Source: Bacteroidetes bacterium ADurb.Bin139 (GTDB lineage Bacteria; Bacteroidota; Bacteroidia; Bacteroidales; UBA932). Taken from it: 48,810 nt of DNA. The translations under genes were made by a program, and so were the position numbers. Of this stretch, positions 40,237 to 48,810 are shown piece by piece (within the stretch, counting starts at the first letter, position 1; each line of letters begins with the position of its first letter). Below the pieces are notes generated by a model. That model was not told where the DNA came from and searched no databases. It saw nothing but the letters and a program-made list of their open reading frames with translations. The stretch is from the NCBI GenBank assembly GCA_002070565.1, contig MWDM01000010.1:1-48810 (forward strand), given 5' to 3'.

Positions 40237-41578
40237 AATCTTTCCTGAATTCTTTCATTTGTTTTGTTATAAGTATTGCAGCCACAACAAAAGAGGCTGC
40301 ATCGGATACGGGCATACTGGCCCAGACACCGGTAACACCAAAAAAACGCGGAAGAATGAGCAACGAGGGGATAAGGAATATTACCTGACGTGTAAGTGAA
40401 AGGAAAATAGCCTTTCCCGGTTTGCGGATGGACTGGAAAAAAGAGGATGTAACCATGGAAAGTGATACCAGAGGAAAAACAGCCAGATCAATGTGCAGTC
40501 CTTCCACGGTAAGACGGGCCAGTGTGGGATCATTGGTAAACAGGCTCACGGCCATCACCGGGAAGAATTGCGCTATGATAAAGGCCAGAACACTCACACC
40601 AAAAGAACATAGCAGTGTGAGTTTAAAAATTTCGCTCACCCTTTTGTATTGGCGTGCTCCGTAGTTGAATCCCACCAGGGGTTGCATTCCCTGGTTAAAA
40701 CCGAACATGATCATGACAAAGAAAGATATCATCCGGTTGGCAATTCCATAGGCCCCCACTGCATAATCACCACCGAAATGAAAGAAAGAGCGGTTTATGA
40801 TTATGATTACCAGGCTACTAACAATGTTCATCAGAAAAGGGGCAAGACCTACGGAAATGATATTGCGCGGCATTCCTTTTTGTATGATGAAAATGCCTTT
40901 TTTAAAATGGAGCAGGGATTGTTTGCTGGAATAATGGTTCAACAGGATGATCAGAGCGACAACCTGCGCCAGTACAGTAGCTACGGCGGCTCCGCGGATT
41001 CCCCACCTGAATCCGAAAATAAAGAGCGGATCCAGGATGATATTGACACCCACGGCAGTAAGAGTCGCAGCCATGGCTTTTTTGGGATACCCGCTGGCTC
41101 TCAGGTTATCGTTCAGACCATAATAAATGTGGGTGATCACATTGCCCCCCAGGATGATCTGCATATATTCCCTGGCATAGGGTACTGTCTGTTCGCTGGC
41201 TCCGAAAAAATACAGCACGGAATCCAAAAAAATGAGCGCGACGATCGTATATATAATCCCAATAATGGTGTTAAGTGTTACGGCATTACCCAAAGCAACC
41301 TCTGCGGTTTGAACGTCTTTCTGTCCAAGTTTCACAGAAATCAGGGTCGAAGCGCCTACCCCTATCAATGAACCAAAGGCCGCCGAAATATTCATCAGGG
41401 GGAGTGTCAGAGAAAGACCGGCTATAGCCATGGCATTGACTCCCTTTCCAATGAAGATGACGTCTGCCAGGTTAAAAAGGCTGGCAGCGGTCATGGATAT
41501 GATGGCCGGGGCCGCATAACGGAATAGGAGCTTTGGAATGCGCTCCTTATCCAGGGACAGTGTTTTTCTCTGATCAGG
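40220..41578 (-). CDS. MATE family multidrug/cation efflux transporter
   Basis: This protein of about 452 aa has 12 predicted membrane segments in two related halves. Typical segments are PAIISMTAASLFNLADVIFIGKGVNA, a DxxFIG-type motif, GASTLISVKLGQKD, NIILDPLFIFGFRWGIRGAA and GFNQGMQPLVGFNYGARQY. It exports cationic drugs or metabolites using Na+ or H+. The GTG at 41578 was preferred because it sits at the DUF5009 stop with a short overlap. An ATG at 41617 would overlap by 44 bases and adds 13 residues with no family likeness. Confidence 0.92.
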   Translation of the reverse strand, partial: PDQRKTLSLDKERIPKLLFRYAAPAIISMTAASLFNLADVIFIGKGVNAMAIAGLSLTLPLMNISAAFGSLIGVGASTLISVKLGQKDVQTAEVALGNAVTLNTIIGIIYTIVALIFLDSVLYFFGASEQTVPYAREYMQIILGGNVITHIYYGLNDNLRASGYPKKAMAATLTAVGVNIILDPLFIFGFRWGIRGAAVATVLAQVVALIILLNHYSSKQSLLHFKKGIFIIQKGMPRNIISVGLAPFLMNIVSSLVIIIINRSFFHFGGDYAVGAYGIANRMISFFVMIMFGFNQGMQPLVGFNYGARQYKRVSEIFKLTLLCSFGVSVLAFIIAQFFPVMAVSLFTNDPTLARLTVEGLHIDLAVFPLVSLSMVTSSFFQSIRKPGKAIFLSLTRQVIFLIPSLLILPRFFGVTGVWASMPVSDAASFVVAAILITKQMKEFRKDYERYR

Positions 41579-42929
41579 CACGCCAGTAAATCTTTTTATT
41601 GGAGACCAGCGAAACAAGCCACATGGTAAAGAGCACCAGCAAAAATGAGCTCAGGGTGCCAATCCATGGGTAATCTGCCGGTCTTGACCAACGGTACAAT
41701 ACTTCAAAATATGTAATGCTCATAAGAGGTGTAACAAACATTCCATGTGCCACGTAGCTCATGAGCGGATTGGCTCCTGCTCCTGAAAAAATGCCGGAAA
41801 GAAATCTGCAGTGAAAAAACTCCAACAGGTAATCAAGCCACATAAGCAACAGGATGGCAATGCCTCCGCTCACAAAACAATAGGAAAAAGAGCAGGGTAC
41901 TTTTGTAAGCCCCGGTTCAAAACGTTCTATCCACAGACCTGAAATTATTAGCAAACCCGACAAATAGAGCAGGGGAAGGTATTGGGGTGCCTTTTTTTTA
42001 GTCAGCCATACGAGTATAATCAGTGAAAAAATAGAAAACCATTTGCCAGCTGAAAGCCACCGGTTATAACTACTTATGCATATCCACACAACCCAAAGGA
42101 ACATACCCCAGAATAGAAGGTGGGTAAGAAAACCTCCCCGCCGAATTTCCGCAGTTTGTCCTTCCTGCATGTGAAGCAACCGGTCCCCGACCCAGGTGGC
42201 CGGAAGCAGGATCATCAAAAAATTGATCTCCTCCATGTTCAGCAGCCATGAAAGATTATTGTTCTCATACAGCAACTGGTCAAATCCCAGCAAGCGCGAT
42301 ACAAGGCTTACGGCTACAACACCCAGGAATGCCACCAGCCGCCACTTTTGAGAATCACGGGTTATATACCATACAAGGGCGCCGGACAAGTATAAAAAGG
42401 CCAGCAGCAGAATAATGATGTTCCGGCTAAAAAGTGTCATCTGTACGTCAAACACAAGCGCATAGAGCGCCAGAAGGCAAAGGGCTGCAGCCCACCCTGC
42501 AAGACGGATTTTAAATGACGCGCCTTTCACATATATGAGCCACAATGCCGCAAATCCGGCAAGAATCAGAAATTTTGACCAGTATCCCGGTAAAGAGGGT
42601 TGCAGCAGGTTGCATAAATAGGAAAAAGCCAGCAGCCTCAGAAACCGCCCGCCAATATCTTTCATGTCGCGGAGCACATCCTGACCCGAACGTTTCCATT
42701 TTGCCCCGAAAGCAAAAGGGATGGCTACTCCCATACAGAAAATGAAAATGGGGAAAACAAGATCTACCCAACCCAGACCATAACTGGCTGTATCCAGAAC
42801 ATGATCCGGGGGTGGAGTCTGTATGTGGTACATCCAGCCCGGAAGTACGCCATGAGGAATGATGGCCGAAAACACCATTCCGAAAATGGACACTCCGCGC
42901 AAAACATCCAGCGTAACAAACCTTCTCAT
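41574..42929 (-). CDS. DUF5009 membrane protein (heparan-glucosaminide acetyltransferase-like)
   Basis: This 451-aa protein has about 10-11 membrane segments. The N-terminus RRFVTLDVLRGVSIFGMVF and GLGWVDLVFPIFIFCMGVAIPFAFG match the DUF5009 branch of the acyltransferase-3/HGSNAT-like superfamily. The late block GAGANPLMSYVAHGMFVTP contains a possible catalytic or substrate-binding His. Relatives move acyl groups to sugars across membranes; the substrate here is unknown. It sits 6 bases after phosphomannomutase. Confidence 0.88.
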   Translation of the reverse strand: MRRFVTLDVLRGVSIFGMVFSAIIPHGVLPGWMYHIQTPPPDHVLDTASYGLGWVDLVFPIFIFCMGVAIPFAFGAKWKRSGQDVLRDMKDIGGRFLRLLAFSYLCNLLQPSLPGYWSKFLILAGFAALWLIYVKGASFKIRLAGWAAALCLLALYALVFDVQMTLFSRNIIILLLAFLYLSGALVWYITRDSQKWRLVAFLGVVAVSLVSRLLGFDQLLYENNNLSWLLNMEEINFLMILLPATWVGDRLLHMQEGQTAEIRRGGFLTHLLFWGMFLWVVWICISSYNRWLSAGKWFSIFSLIILVWLTKKKAPQYLPLLYLSGLLIISGLWIERFEPGLTKVPCSFSYCFVSGGIAILLLMWLDYLLEFFHCRFLSGIFSGAGANPLMSYVAHGMFVTPLMSITYFEVLYRWSRPADYPWIGTLSSFLLVLFTMWLVSLVSNKKIYWRA

Positions 42930-42935
42930 GACAAT

Positions 42936-44267
42936 TTACAAATAAGGTTTCAGGATGGTTCGCATCTGGCCGAGTTTCTTTTGAAGCAGCTCCCCGTCTA
43001 CCGCTTCTGCTATAAAACGCAGGTAAGGTTCGGTGTTGGAAGGCCTGACATTGAACCACCATTGCGGGAATTCTATGCGGTACCCGTCAAAATCGTAAAA
43101 TGCCGTAGGGGTTTCCCGGGTCGTAAAATACGTTTTAAGGGCATCCATAGCTTCCTTTTTGCGCTCAATTCGATAATTGATTTCCCCGGAACTCTCATAT
43201 TTTTTGATACCACGGATGATCTCCGACATTGGTTTTCCCAGTTTCACCAAAACATCCAGAACAAGGAGTGCTGCCAGCAACCCGCTGTCTGAATAAAAGA
43301 AGTCCCTGAAGTAGTAATGGCCGGCCAGTTCCCCACCGTACAGCCCGTCAATCTCTTTGAGCCTGGGCGCAGCAAAAGCCCTTCCCACACGCCAGGTGTG
43401 CATTTGGGCACCCATAGGGGAAAGGTATTCTCCAACGGCTTTGGAGGAACGGATATCCTGCAGCACCCTGGCTGGTTTTCCGTCCAGGAAATGATGGCCG
43501 AGCAGGGCTATGATCAGATCGGGAGCAATGAACGATCCGTTCTCATCGGTGAACATGACCCTGTCTGCATCTCCGTCAAAGATGATTCCCACGTCGCATT
43601 TTTTATTCCTGACCAGTTCCTGCAGCTGCTTTATGTTTTCAGGAACAAGTGGGTTGGGGGCATGGTTTGGGAAGCGTCCGTCCAGTTCCAGGTTGATATA
43701 AAAAACGTTGTCTGTTCCCAGGAGCCTTTCTACAAACAGGCCGGCCATCCCGTTGGAAACATCAATTCCCGCGCGTAATCCTTTCAGTTGCGGCACAAAA
43801 GAGCAGAGGTATGTGAAATATTCCTCTTTCAGGTCCAGCGGTGTTACCAGTCCTCTTTTTTCAGTTTTCACGGGTTCTTTATGAAGGACATACTCTTCAA
43901 GAAGGTTAAGCCCGTTATTATATCCCACGGGCATGGCTCCGCGCCCCGACACCTTAAGACCGTTGTATTCTGCCCCGTTGTGGGAGGCCGTGATCTGAAC
44001 CGACCCGTTAAAATGGTGTTTTGCCGTGGCATAATACACCATGGGAGTGGTGGCCAGACCCAGGTCACAGACATGGGCTCCGGCATCACACAACCCGCAG
44101 ACCAGAAATTGATAAGCTTCAGGAGAAGACACCCTGCAGTCTTGCCCTACTGCAATTCTTCTAGTCTTCAGGACCGTGGGCAGGAAGAAACCCATTTTGT
44201 AGATATCTTCAGGCAGCAGATCTTTTCCGTAAACGCCCCTGATGTCATATGCGTGGAATACTCCCAT
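42936..44267 (-). CDS. Phosphomannomutase/phosphoglucomutase
   Basis: This 443-aa cytoplasmic enzyme of the alpha-D-phosphohexomutase family has all four domain loops: the phosphoserine loop SVQITASHNGAEYNG, the Mg2+ loop FDGDADRVMF, the sugar-binding GLYGGELAGHYYF and the phosphate-binding VRPSNTEPYLRF. The start MGVFHAYDIRGVYG is normal. It interconverts hexose 1- and 6-phosphates for nucleotide-sugar synthesis. Whether it prefers mannose or glucose cannot be read. It starts 1 base after the def stop. Confidence 0.95.
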   Translation of the reverse strand: MGVFHAYDIRGVYGKDLLPEDIYKMGFFLPTVLKTRRIAVGQDCRVSSPEAYQFLVCGLCDAGAHVCDLGLATTPMVYYATAKHHFNGSVQITASHNGAEYNGLKVSGRGAMPVGYNNGLNLLEEYVLHKEPVKTEKRGLVTPLDLKEEYFTYLCSFVPQLKGLRAGIDVSNGMAGLFVERLLGTDNVFYINLELDGRFPNHAPNPLVPENIKQLQELVRNKKCDVGIIFDGDADRVMFTDENGSFIAPDLIIALLGHHFLDGKPARVLQDIRSSKAVGEYLSPMGAQMHTWRVGRAFAAPRLKEIDGLYGGELAGHYYFRDFFYSDSGLLAALLVLDVLVKLGKPMSEIIRGIKKYESSGEINYRIERKKEAMDALKTYFTTRETPTAFYDFDGYRIEFPQWWFNVRPSNTEPYLRFIAEAVDGELLQKKLGQMRTILKPYL

Positions 44268-44268
44268 A

Positions 44269-44823
44269 TTACTTTACAATTTTCGTTTTGTAAAATGTCT
44301 TGACTTCGCCCTTAGCGATTGCCTGCAGTTTGCTTTGAAGCATTTTTTTGCGGATGGCAGGGGCCAGATCTGTAAAGAGTTCTCCTTCCAGGTGTGAATA
44401 TTCGTGCTGCACCATCCGGGCAGCCATACCGTGAAACCATTCTTCTACCGGTTTAAAATCCCGCCCTGCATAAGCCAGTTTTACACTTTGTGGACGTTCA
44501 ATGTCTGCCCAAAGTTTAGGCAGACTCAGACAACCCTCCTGGAGGACAACCGTCTGTTCGCTTACTTCCACTAATCGCGGATTGATGATCAGCCGCTTAA
44601 AATCCTTTAATTCGGGCCGGTCTTCCGATAATTCGCTCCCATCCACCATGAACAAACGAATGGAAAGACCTATCTGGGGAGCGGCCAGACCCACTCCGTC
44701 GGCATAATACAAGGTTTCCCACATATCCTCTATGAGTTTGTCAAGATTTGGATACCCGGGGGTAATGTCCTGTGCTTTCTGTCTTAGAACGGTAGACCCG
44801 TATATGTATATGGGCAATATCAT
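44269..44823 (-). CDS. def: Peptide deformylase
   Basis: This 184-aa metallo-hydrolase removes the formyl group from new polypeptides. The three motifs are GVGLAAPQIG, EGCLSLP (metal-ligand Cys) and QHEYSHLEG (the two His ligands and catalytic Glu). Its ATG overlaps the ruvX stop as ATGA, which indicates coupling. Full length. Confidence 0.97.
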   Translation of the reverse strand: MILPIYIYGSTVLRQKAQDITPGYPNLDKLIEDMWETLYYADGVGLAAPQIGLSIRLFMVDGSELSEDRPELKDFKRLIINPRLVEVSEQTVVLQEGCLSLPKLWADIERPQSVKLAYAGRDFKPVEEWFHGMAARMVQHEYSHLEGELFTDLAPAIRKKMLQSKLQAIAKGEVKTFYKTKIVK

Positions 44824-45236
44824 GGTGTATTGTTTTGAAGGTATTCCTGTAATATGATGACTGCGCTTATTTTATCAATAGTAGCTTTATTCCTGCGGTC
44901 TTTTTTTTTCACCCCCCCGTCAATCATAGCCTGAAATGCCATTTTTGATGTGAAACGCTCATCGGCCAGCGTTACGGGAATGTTTGGGAAGGTCCTTTGC
45001 AAATGCGTCACAAAGGCCGTTACACGGGAAGCGTTCTGAGCCGGGGTATTGTTCAGGTGCTTTGGATAGCCAACCACAAACAAGTCTATGGGCTGTTCCT
45101 CATTGTATTTTTTCAGGAAACCGGTCACTTTGTCTACGGTAAGGGTTTCCAGGGGAATGGCAAAGATTCTGAGCGGATCACTCACTGCCAGACCCACCCG
45201 CTTCTGACCATAGTCAATACCTATTATCCGTCCCAT
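44820..45236 (-). CDS. ruvX: Holliday junction resolvase-like protein YqgF/RuvX
   Basis: This 138-aa protein has an RNase H fold: MGRIIGIDYGQKRVGLAVSD (first Asp), VVGYPKHLNN, TLADERFTSKMA (Glu) and the C-terminal DKISAVIILQEYL (Asp). Members act in 16S rRNA 5'-end maturation and possibly junction resolution. The start at 45236 was preferred over the ATG at 45254, because a TACCTTTG box lies at 45241-45248 between them. It is the first gene of a long minus-strand run. Confidence 0.94.
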   Translation of the reverse strand: MGRIIGIDYGQKRVGLAVSDPLRIFAIPLETLTVDKVTGFLKKYNEEQPIDLFVVGYPKHLNNTPAQNASRVTAFVTHLQRTFPNIPVTLADERFTSKMAFQAMIDGGVKKKDRRNKATIDKISAVIILQEYLQNNTP

Positions 45237-45240
45237 GATG

Positions 45241-45248
45241 CAAAGGTA
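45241..45248 (-). promoter_or_regulatory. -7 box of the ruvX-def operon (TACCTTTG)
   Basis: The minus strand reads TACCTTTG, 4 bases before the ruvX ATG, so the mRNA is probably leaderless or nearly so. It could drive the run ruvX, def, phosphomannomutase, DUF5009, MATE and kinase-like gene. Confidence 0.6.
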
Positions 45249-45270
45249 ACACAAATTGGAAAATGATTCT

Positions 45271-45278
45271 TACATTTG
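45271..45278 (+). promoter_or_regulatory. -7 box of the M23-dxr-rseP operon (TACATTTG)
   Basis: TACATTTG fits TAnnTTTG and ends 17 bases before the chosen M23 start. It lies 22 bases from the divergent ruvX box. No TTTG was seen at -33. Confidence 0.55.
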
Positions 45279-45295
45279 CCCTGCAAAGCAAATCT

Positions 45296-46156
45296 ATGAC
45301 ATCTGGTCATTCCAAGAAGAAAGTCCTTAGGGACAGGTACATTTTCGGAGTTTTTGACATTGAATTCCACAAACAGGTTCTCAATTTCAAATTTTCGATT
45401 TTACAGTTGCTTTTGGGCCTGTTCGGGATCATCGCAGTCCTGGTGGCCGGGGTTGTACTGCTGATTATCTATACCCCGTTGAGGGAGATTGTTCCCGGTT
45501 ACCCAAATGCCCAGACCCGCGAAGTAATGATGTACAATGCCCTCAGGGCAGATTCCCTTGAAAAAGTGATACATTTATGGGAAATCCATCTGACCAATCT
45601 GCAGCGTGTCCTTGCAAACGAAGATCCTTTGGATCCCGCCCGGATCCTTCCCAAGGCTCAGGCGGCCGATATTCCTGAATTTGCAGTGGGAGGAAGATCC
45701 CGGGAAGATTCCCTGCTCAGGGCAGGGGCCGAATTGAAAGAGCAGCAAAGCAGGAGTAGTATCAGTGGCGGGAATCTGCAGATTGAGGGATTGCATTTTT
45801 TTCCGCCGGTCAAAGGCCTTGTTTCTTCAGGTTTCAATCCGGCCGGCAACCATTTTGCCATAGATGTGGTAGCCCCTGAGAATTCGGTCATCTATGCCGT
45901 GCTGGATGGTACCGTCAACTTTGCCTCGTGGACCGATGAATTTGGGTACGTATTGCAGATACAACACGAAAGTAACCTGCTGTCAATTTATAAGCACTGT
46001 TCTCAATTGTTCAGCAAAGTAGGAGACCCGGTGACGGCAGGAACGGCAGTCGGCATCATTGGCAGTCACGGGACGTACTCCACCGGATTTCACCTGCATT
46101 TTGAACTCTGGCATAAAGGGGTACCCATGAATCCGGCAGATTACATTAATTTCTGA
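45296..46156 (+). CDS. M23 (LytM) family murein peptidase, membrane-anchored
   Basis: This 286-aa protein has a cytoplasmic N-terminus, one membrane segment (about residues 37-62), a helical linker and a C-terminal LytM domain. The zinc ligands are in GNHFAIDVVAP (HxxxD) and HLHFELW (HxH), so it should be an active endopeptidase. GYVLQIQHESNLLSIYKH is the conserved strand before them. The start at 45296 was chosen because the promoter box lies inside the longer frame from 45263. dxr starts 1 base after its stop. Confidence 0.93.
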   Translation: MTSGHSKKKVLRDRYIFGVFDIEFHKQVLNFKFSILQLLLGLFGIIAVLVAGVVLLIIYTPLREIVPGYPNAQTREVMMYNALRADSLEKVIHLWEIHLTNLQRVLANEDPLDPARILPKAQAADIPEFAVGGRSREDSLLRAGAELKEQQSRSSISGGNLQIEGLHFFPPVKGLVSSGFNPAGNHFAIDVVAPENSVIYAVLDGTVNFASWTDEFGYVLQIQHESNLLSIYKHCSQLFSKVGDPVTAGTAVGIIGSHGTYSTGFHLHFELWHKGVPMNPADYINF

Positions 46157-46157
46157 C

Positions 46158-47321
46158 ATGGCATACCAAAAACGTATAGCTGTTCTGGGTTCAACGGGTT
46201 CGATAGGAATTCAGACCCTTGACATAATCCGCAGATATCCAGGGCTATTTAAGGCACAGGTTCTTACCGCCCGTAAATCTTCGGATTTACTGATCAGGCA
46301 GGCCCTGGAATTCCTGCCCGAGGCTGTGGTGCTAACCTGCCCGGATGCCTGGCAGGAAGCAAGGGACGCCCTTAAGGGAACTCCTGTACAAGTTCTGCAT
46401 GGAAACGACTCCATAGCCGGAGTGTTGGCCTGGGATTCTATAGACCTGGTTTTAAATGCACTGGTCGGATTCGTGGGGCTCGAGCCTTCCCTTGCCGCCC
46501 TTAAAAACCACAAGGCATTAGCACTGGCCAACAAGGAAAGCCTGGTGGCAGGAGGTCACCTGGTCATGCGGGAAGCGGCTGCGGGTAATGGATTTATTTT
46601 ACCCGTGGACAGTGAACATTCAGCGGTTTTCCAATGTTTAAGAGGAGAGCAGGCCACTATAGAAAAAATTATCCTGACGGCTTCCGGAGGTCCTTTCTTC
46701 AGGCGCAGTACCCGGCAATTGGAATCCATAACCAAAGCAGAGGCACTGGACCATCCCACCTGGAATATGGGTAAAAAGGTTACTGTAGATTCGGCAACCC
46801 TGATGAACAAAGGCCTGGAAGTGATAGAAGCGTTTTGGCTTTTCGGACAGCCCCTGTCAAGGATAGAGGTAATGATTCACCCCCAGTCCCTGATCCATTC
46901 CATGGTTCAGTTTTCTGACGGCACAATCAAAGCCCAGATGGGCTTCCCCGACATGCACCTCCCAATCCTGTACGCTTTGTCTTATCCGCGTCGCCTGGAT
47001 TACCCCGAGGCACGCAGAATGGAACTTTCACATTTTCGTTCCATGGAATTCCACAAGCCGCCGAAAGAAAAATTCCCGTGCCTTGGAATGGCCTATGAAG
47101 CCATGAAAAAAGGAGGCAATATCCCCTGTGCCCTTAATGCGGCAAACGAAGTAGCTGTAGAAGCTTTTTTGAATGAAAACCTGAAATTCAATGCTATACC
47201 AAAACTGATTTCGCGAACCCTGGAAAAAATCTCATTTATGCCCGACCCCACATTGTCTGAATTGAAGGACACACACCAGGAAACTCAGAGGGTGGCACAA
47301 ATTTTGTTGGCAAGTTCTTGA
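46158..47321 (+). CDS. dxr: 1-deoxy-D-xylulose-5-phosphate reductoisomerase
   Basis: This 387-aa enzyme makes 2-C-methyl-D-erythritol 4-phosphate, the committed step of the non-mevalonate isoprenoid pathway. Motifs are the NADPH loop VLGSTGSIGIQTL, ALANKESLVAGG, PVDSEHSAVFQCL (metal and substrate binding), TASGGPFF, DSATLMNKGLEVIEA and HPQSLIHSMVQF. Length is normal (about 385-400 aa). It lies between the M23 peptidase and rseP with 1- and 4-base gaps. Confidence 0.98.
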   Translation: MAYQKRIAVLGSTGSIGIQTLDIIRRYPGLFKAQVLTARKSSDLLIRQALEFLPEAVVLTCPDAWQEARDALKGTPVQVLHGNDSIAGVLAWDSIDLVLNALVGFVGLEPSLAALKNHKALALANKESLVAGGHLVMREAAAGNGFILPVDSEHSAVFQCLRGEQATIEKIILTASGGPFFRRSTRQLESITKAEALDHPTWNMGKKVTVDSATLMNKGLEVIEAFWLFGQPLSRIEVMIHPQSLIHSMVQFSDGTIKAQMGFPDMHLPILYALSYPRRLDYPEARRMELSHFRSMEFHKPPKEKFPCLGMAYEAMKKGGNIPCALNAANEVAVEAFLNENLKFNAIPKLISRTLEKISFMPDPTLSELKDTHQETQRVAQILLASS

Positions 47322-47325
47322 TAAT

Positions 47326-48654
47326 ATGGAAGTATTGATTAAAATCGCCCAGGTGATCCTGGCTTTGTCTTTATTGATTCTTGTACACGAGGCCGGACAC
47401 TTTCTTTTTGCCCGGCTTTTCAAGATAAGGGTGGATAAATTTTATCTTTTTTTTGATCCATGGTTTAGCCTGGTGAAATTCAAGCCAAAGAATTCCCATA
47501 CCGAATACGGGATTGGATGGCTGCCTCTGGGAGGGTATTGCAAAATATCCGGAATGATTGATGAGTCCATGGATAAAGACCAGATGAAAGAGGAACCCAA
47601 ACCATGGGAATTCCGCAGCAAGCCCGCCTGGCAACGTTTCTTTGTCATGGCCGGAGGTGTACTCTTTAACATAATTCTGGCCATTATTCTCTACGGACTT
47701 ATTCTCTATACCTGGGGGGAGGAATATATCCGCACACAAGATGCAGCCTATGGTATACAGTGCAGCTCCCTGGCACGGGAGATAGGATTCCGGGACGGAG
47801 ACCAAATCCTTGCTTTTGATGACCGGTTAGTTGCCGATGAACCTTTTCACACCTTACAGGTTGATCTTATTAGGACAAGACCCGCTGTGATAACAGTACT
47901 CAGAGGAGCCGATACCGTCCGTTTTAACTTTGATCAAACCTTTATTGCCCAAATGCTCAACACAAGGGATCTGTTTACACTGCGCTATCCTTTTGTGGTT
48001 TCCTCGGTGCCGGACACTTCGCTCAATGCAGGCTCGGGACTGATGACCGGTGACAGGATTGTAAGCTTGAACGATATTCCCACCCCTTCCATACAGGACG
48101 CCCGGCAAATCCTGGCAGAAAACAGCGGGGGGATTGTTGTTGCCGGTGTTCAACGAGACCTTGCCCTATTGCAAATTCCCCTGAAGGTTAACCAACAGGG
48201 CATGCTCATGGTAGGGGTGACCAATCCCCTGGAATTCATACCGGTCACTGTAAAAGAGTATTCTTTTTTCAGTGCCTTTCCCGCCGGGATTACGAAAGCT
48301 TATAAGACAGGGGCCAATTACATACAAGAACTGGGTTTGATATTCACGCCCAGGACCAAGGCATACAAATCTGTGGGAAGTTTCATTGCCATAGGGAGTA
48401 TCTTCCCCGGATCCTGGAACTGGGAGATTTTCTGGAACATTACCGCCTGGCTCTCGGTCATGCTTGCCATTCTGAATTTGCTGCCCATTCCCGCACTTGA
48501 CGGTGGTCACCTGGTCATGGTCCTGTACGAGATGATCACCCGAAGAAAGCCTTCCGACAAATTCCTGGAATATTCCCAGATCGTGGGTATGATTCTGCTG
48601 CTCGGACTTGTGTTCCTGGCTTTTGGCAATGACATTTACAGATTATTTACCTGA
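47326..48654 (+). CDS. rseP: Site-2 intramembrane metalloprotease RseP
   Basis: This 442-aa inner-membrane zinc protease has LVHEAGHF in the first membrane segment (H21, E22, H25). A PDZ-like region lies in the periplasmic part (about 115-290), and the last catalytic segment NLLPIPALDGGHLVM supplies the Asp ligand. It cleaves membrane-bound anti-sigma factors and remnant signal peptides. The zinc-binding anti-sigma factor encoded at 35169-35591 is a conceivable substrate, which is inference only. Confidence 0.96.
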   Translation: MEVLIKIAQVILALSLLILVHEAGHFLFARLFKIRVDKFYLFFDPWFSLVKFKPKNSHTEYGIGWLPLGGYCKISGMIDESMDKDQMKEEPKPWEFRSKPAWQRFFVMAGGVLFNIILAIILYGLILYTWGEEYIRTQDAAYGIQCSSLAREIGFRDGDQILAFDDRLVADEPFHTLQVDLIRTRPAVITVLRGADTVRFNFDQTFIAQMLNTRDLFTLRYPFVVSSVPDTSLNAGSGLMTGDRIVSLNDIPTPSIQDARQILAENSGGIVVAGVQRDLALLQIPLKVNQQGMLMVGVTNPLEFIPVTVKEYSFFSAFPAGITKAYKTGANYIQELGLIFTPRTKAYKSVGSFIAIGSIFPGSWNWEIFWNITAWLSVMLAILNLLPIPALDGGHLVMVLYEMITRRKPSDKFLEYSQIVGMILLLGLVFLAFGNDIYRLFT

Positions 48655-48674
48655 CACAATCAAGGAAAACAGAT

Positions 48675-48810
48675 ATGAGGATCAAAACATTACTTATTAC
48701 CGGATGCATTGCTGTTATGGCAACAGCCTGCACAAACGGTCCGCAGCTGAAACAGAACGTAAGCGGCAAAGCAGGAGAAATTCTGGTGGTTATGAATAAA
48801 AACATCTGGG
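48675..48810 (+). CDS. DUF4837-type lipoprotein (N-terminal part only)
   Basis: The frame runs from the ATG at 48675 to the window edge (45 codons). It begins MRIKTLLITGCIAVMATACT, a lipoprotein signal, then SGKAGEILVVMNKNIW, the typical opening of the DUF4837 family. It starts 20 bases after rseP and is probably the next gene of the M23-dxr-rseP operon. Function unknown. Confidence 0.75.
   Translation, partial: MRIKTLLITGCIAVMATACTNGPQLKQNVSGKAGEILVVMNKNIW

Overview
The window is a gene-dense chromosomal segment from a member of the Bacteroidota, most likely order Bacteroidales. Three things point there. The promoters are of the Bacteroidota type (TTTG, about 19 bp, then TAnnTTTG, most often TATCTTTG). 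Several gene sets are typical of the phylum: uS9/uL13/uS2 order, the long Ala-rich tail on bS16, a DUF4837 lipoprotein after rseP, and an SPFH protein followed by a small Arc-like protein. There are many lipoproteins and glycoside hydrolases. No rRNA, CRISPR array, transposase or phage gene was seen, and there is one tRNA.

Layout. 1-1763 (minus): rplM-rpsI-rpsB ribosomal operon, cut by the window edge. 1849-4828: pfkA (minus) divergent from dusB-lpxK (plus). 4752-12539: a small glycan-degradation cluster with GH2 and GH95 (minus) divergent from a GH92 alpha-mannosidase gene that looks broken by internal deletions and a frame change. It has no SusC/SusD pair. 12588-15304 (minus): rpsO, its terminator, and pnp. 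15401-25498 (minus): a four-gene envelope operon, CotH-kinase lipoprotein, zinc metalloprotease, HAD phosphatase, alpha-2-macroglobulin. 25560-28480 (plus): GH5 lipoprotein, then SPFH, ribbon-helix-helix protein and YqaA-like membrane protein. 28481-28753: a patch packed with inverted repeats. 28754-29570: VanX-like dipeptidase lipoprotein (minus) and tRNA-Pro(CGG) (plus).

29562-34586: a nitrate/sulfonate/taurine-type ABC importer (minus) divergent from a TM1266-type small regulator and a TonB-dependent receptor (plus). Together these could be a complete outer- and inner-membrane uptake route, with a structured leader ahead of the regulator. 34559-36763: an ECF sigma factor, zinc-binding anti-sigma factor, CnrX-like periplasmic sensor and Spy-like protein. 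The sigma and anti-sigma genes are divergent and carry two face-to-face promoter-like elements of almost the same design. 36863-37976 (plus): rpsP-rimM. 37994-45236 (minus): ruvX, def, phosphomannomutase, DUF5009 membrane protein, MATE transporter and cytidylate-kinase-like protein, tightly packed, then an unrecognised lipoprotein. 45296-48810 (plus): M23 peptidase, dxr, rseP and the start of a DUF4837 lipoprotein.

Most of the window is housekeeping. The parts most worth a second look are the sigma/anti-sigma intergenic region, the TM1266/TonB/ABC locus with its leader, the inverted-repeat cluster at 28481-28753, the decayed GH92 gene and the alpha-2-macroglobulin whose thioester motif has drifted. 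All family calls come from motif recognition by eye; no database search was run.
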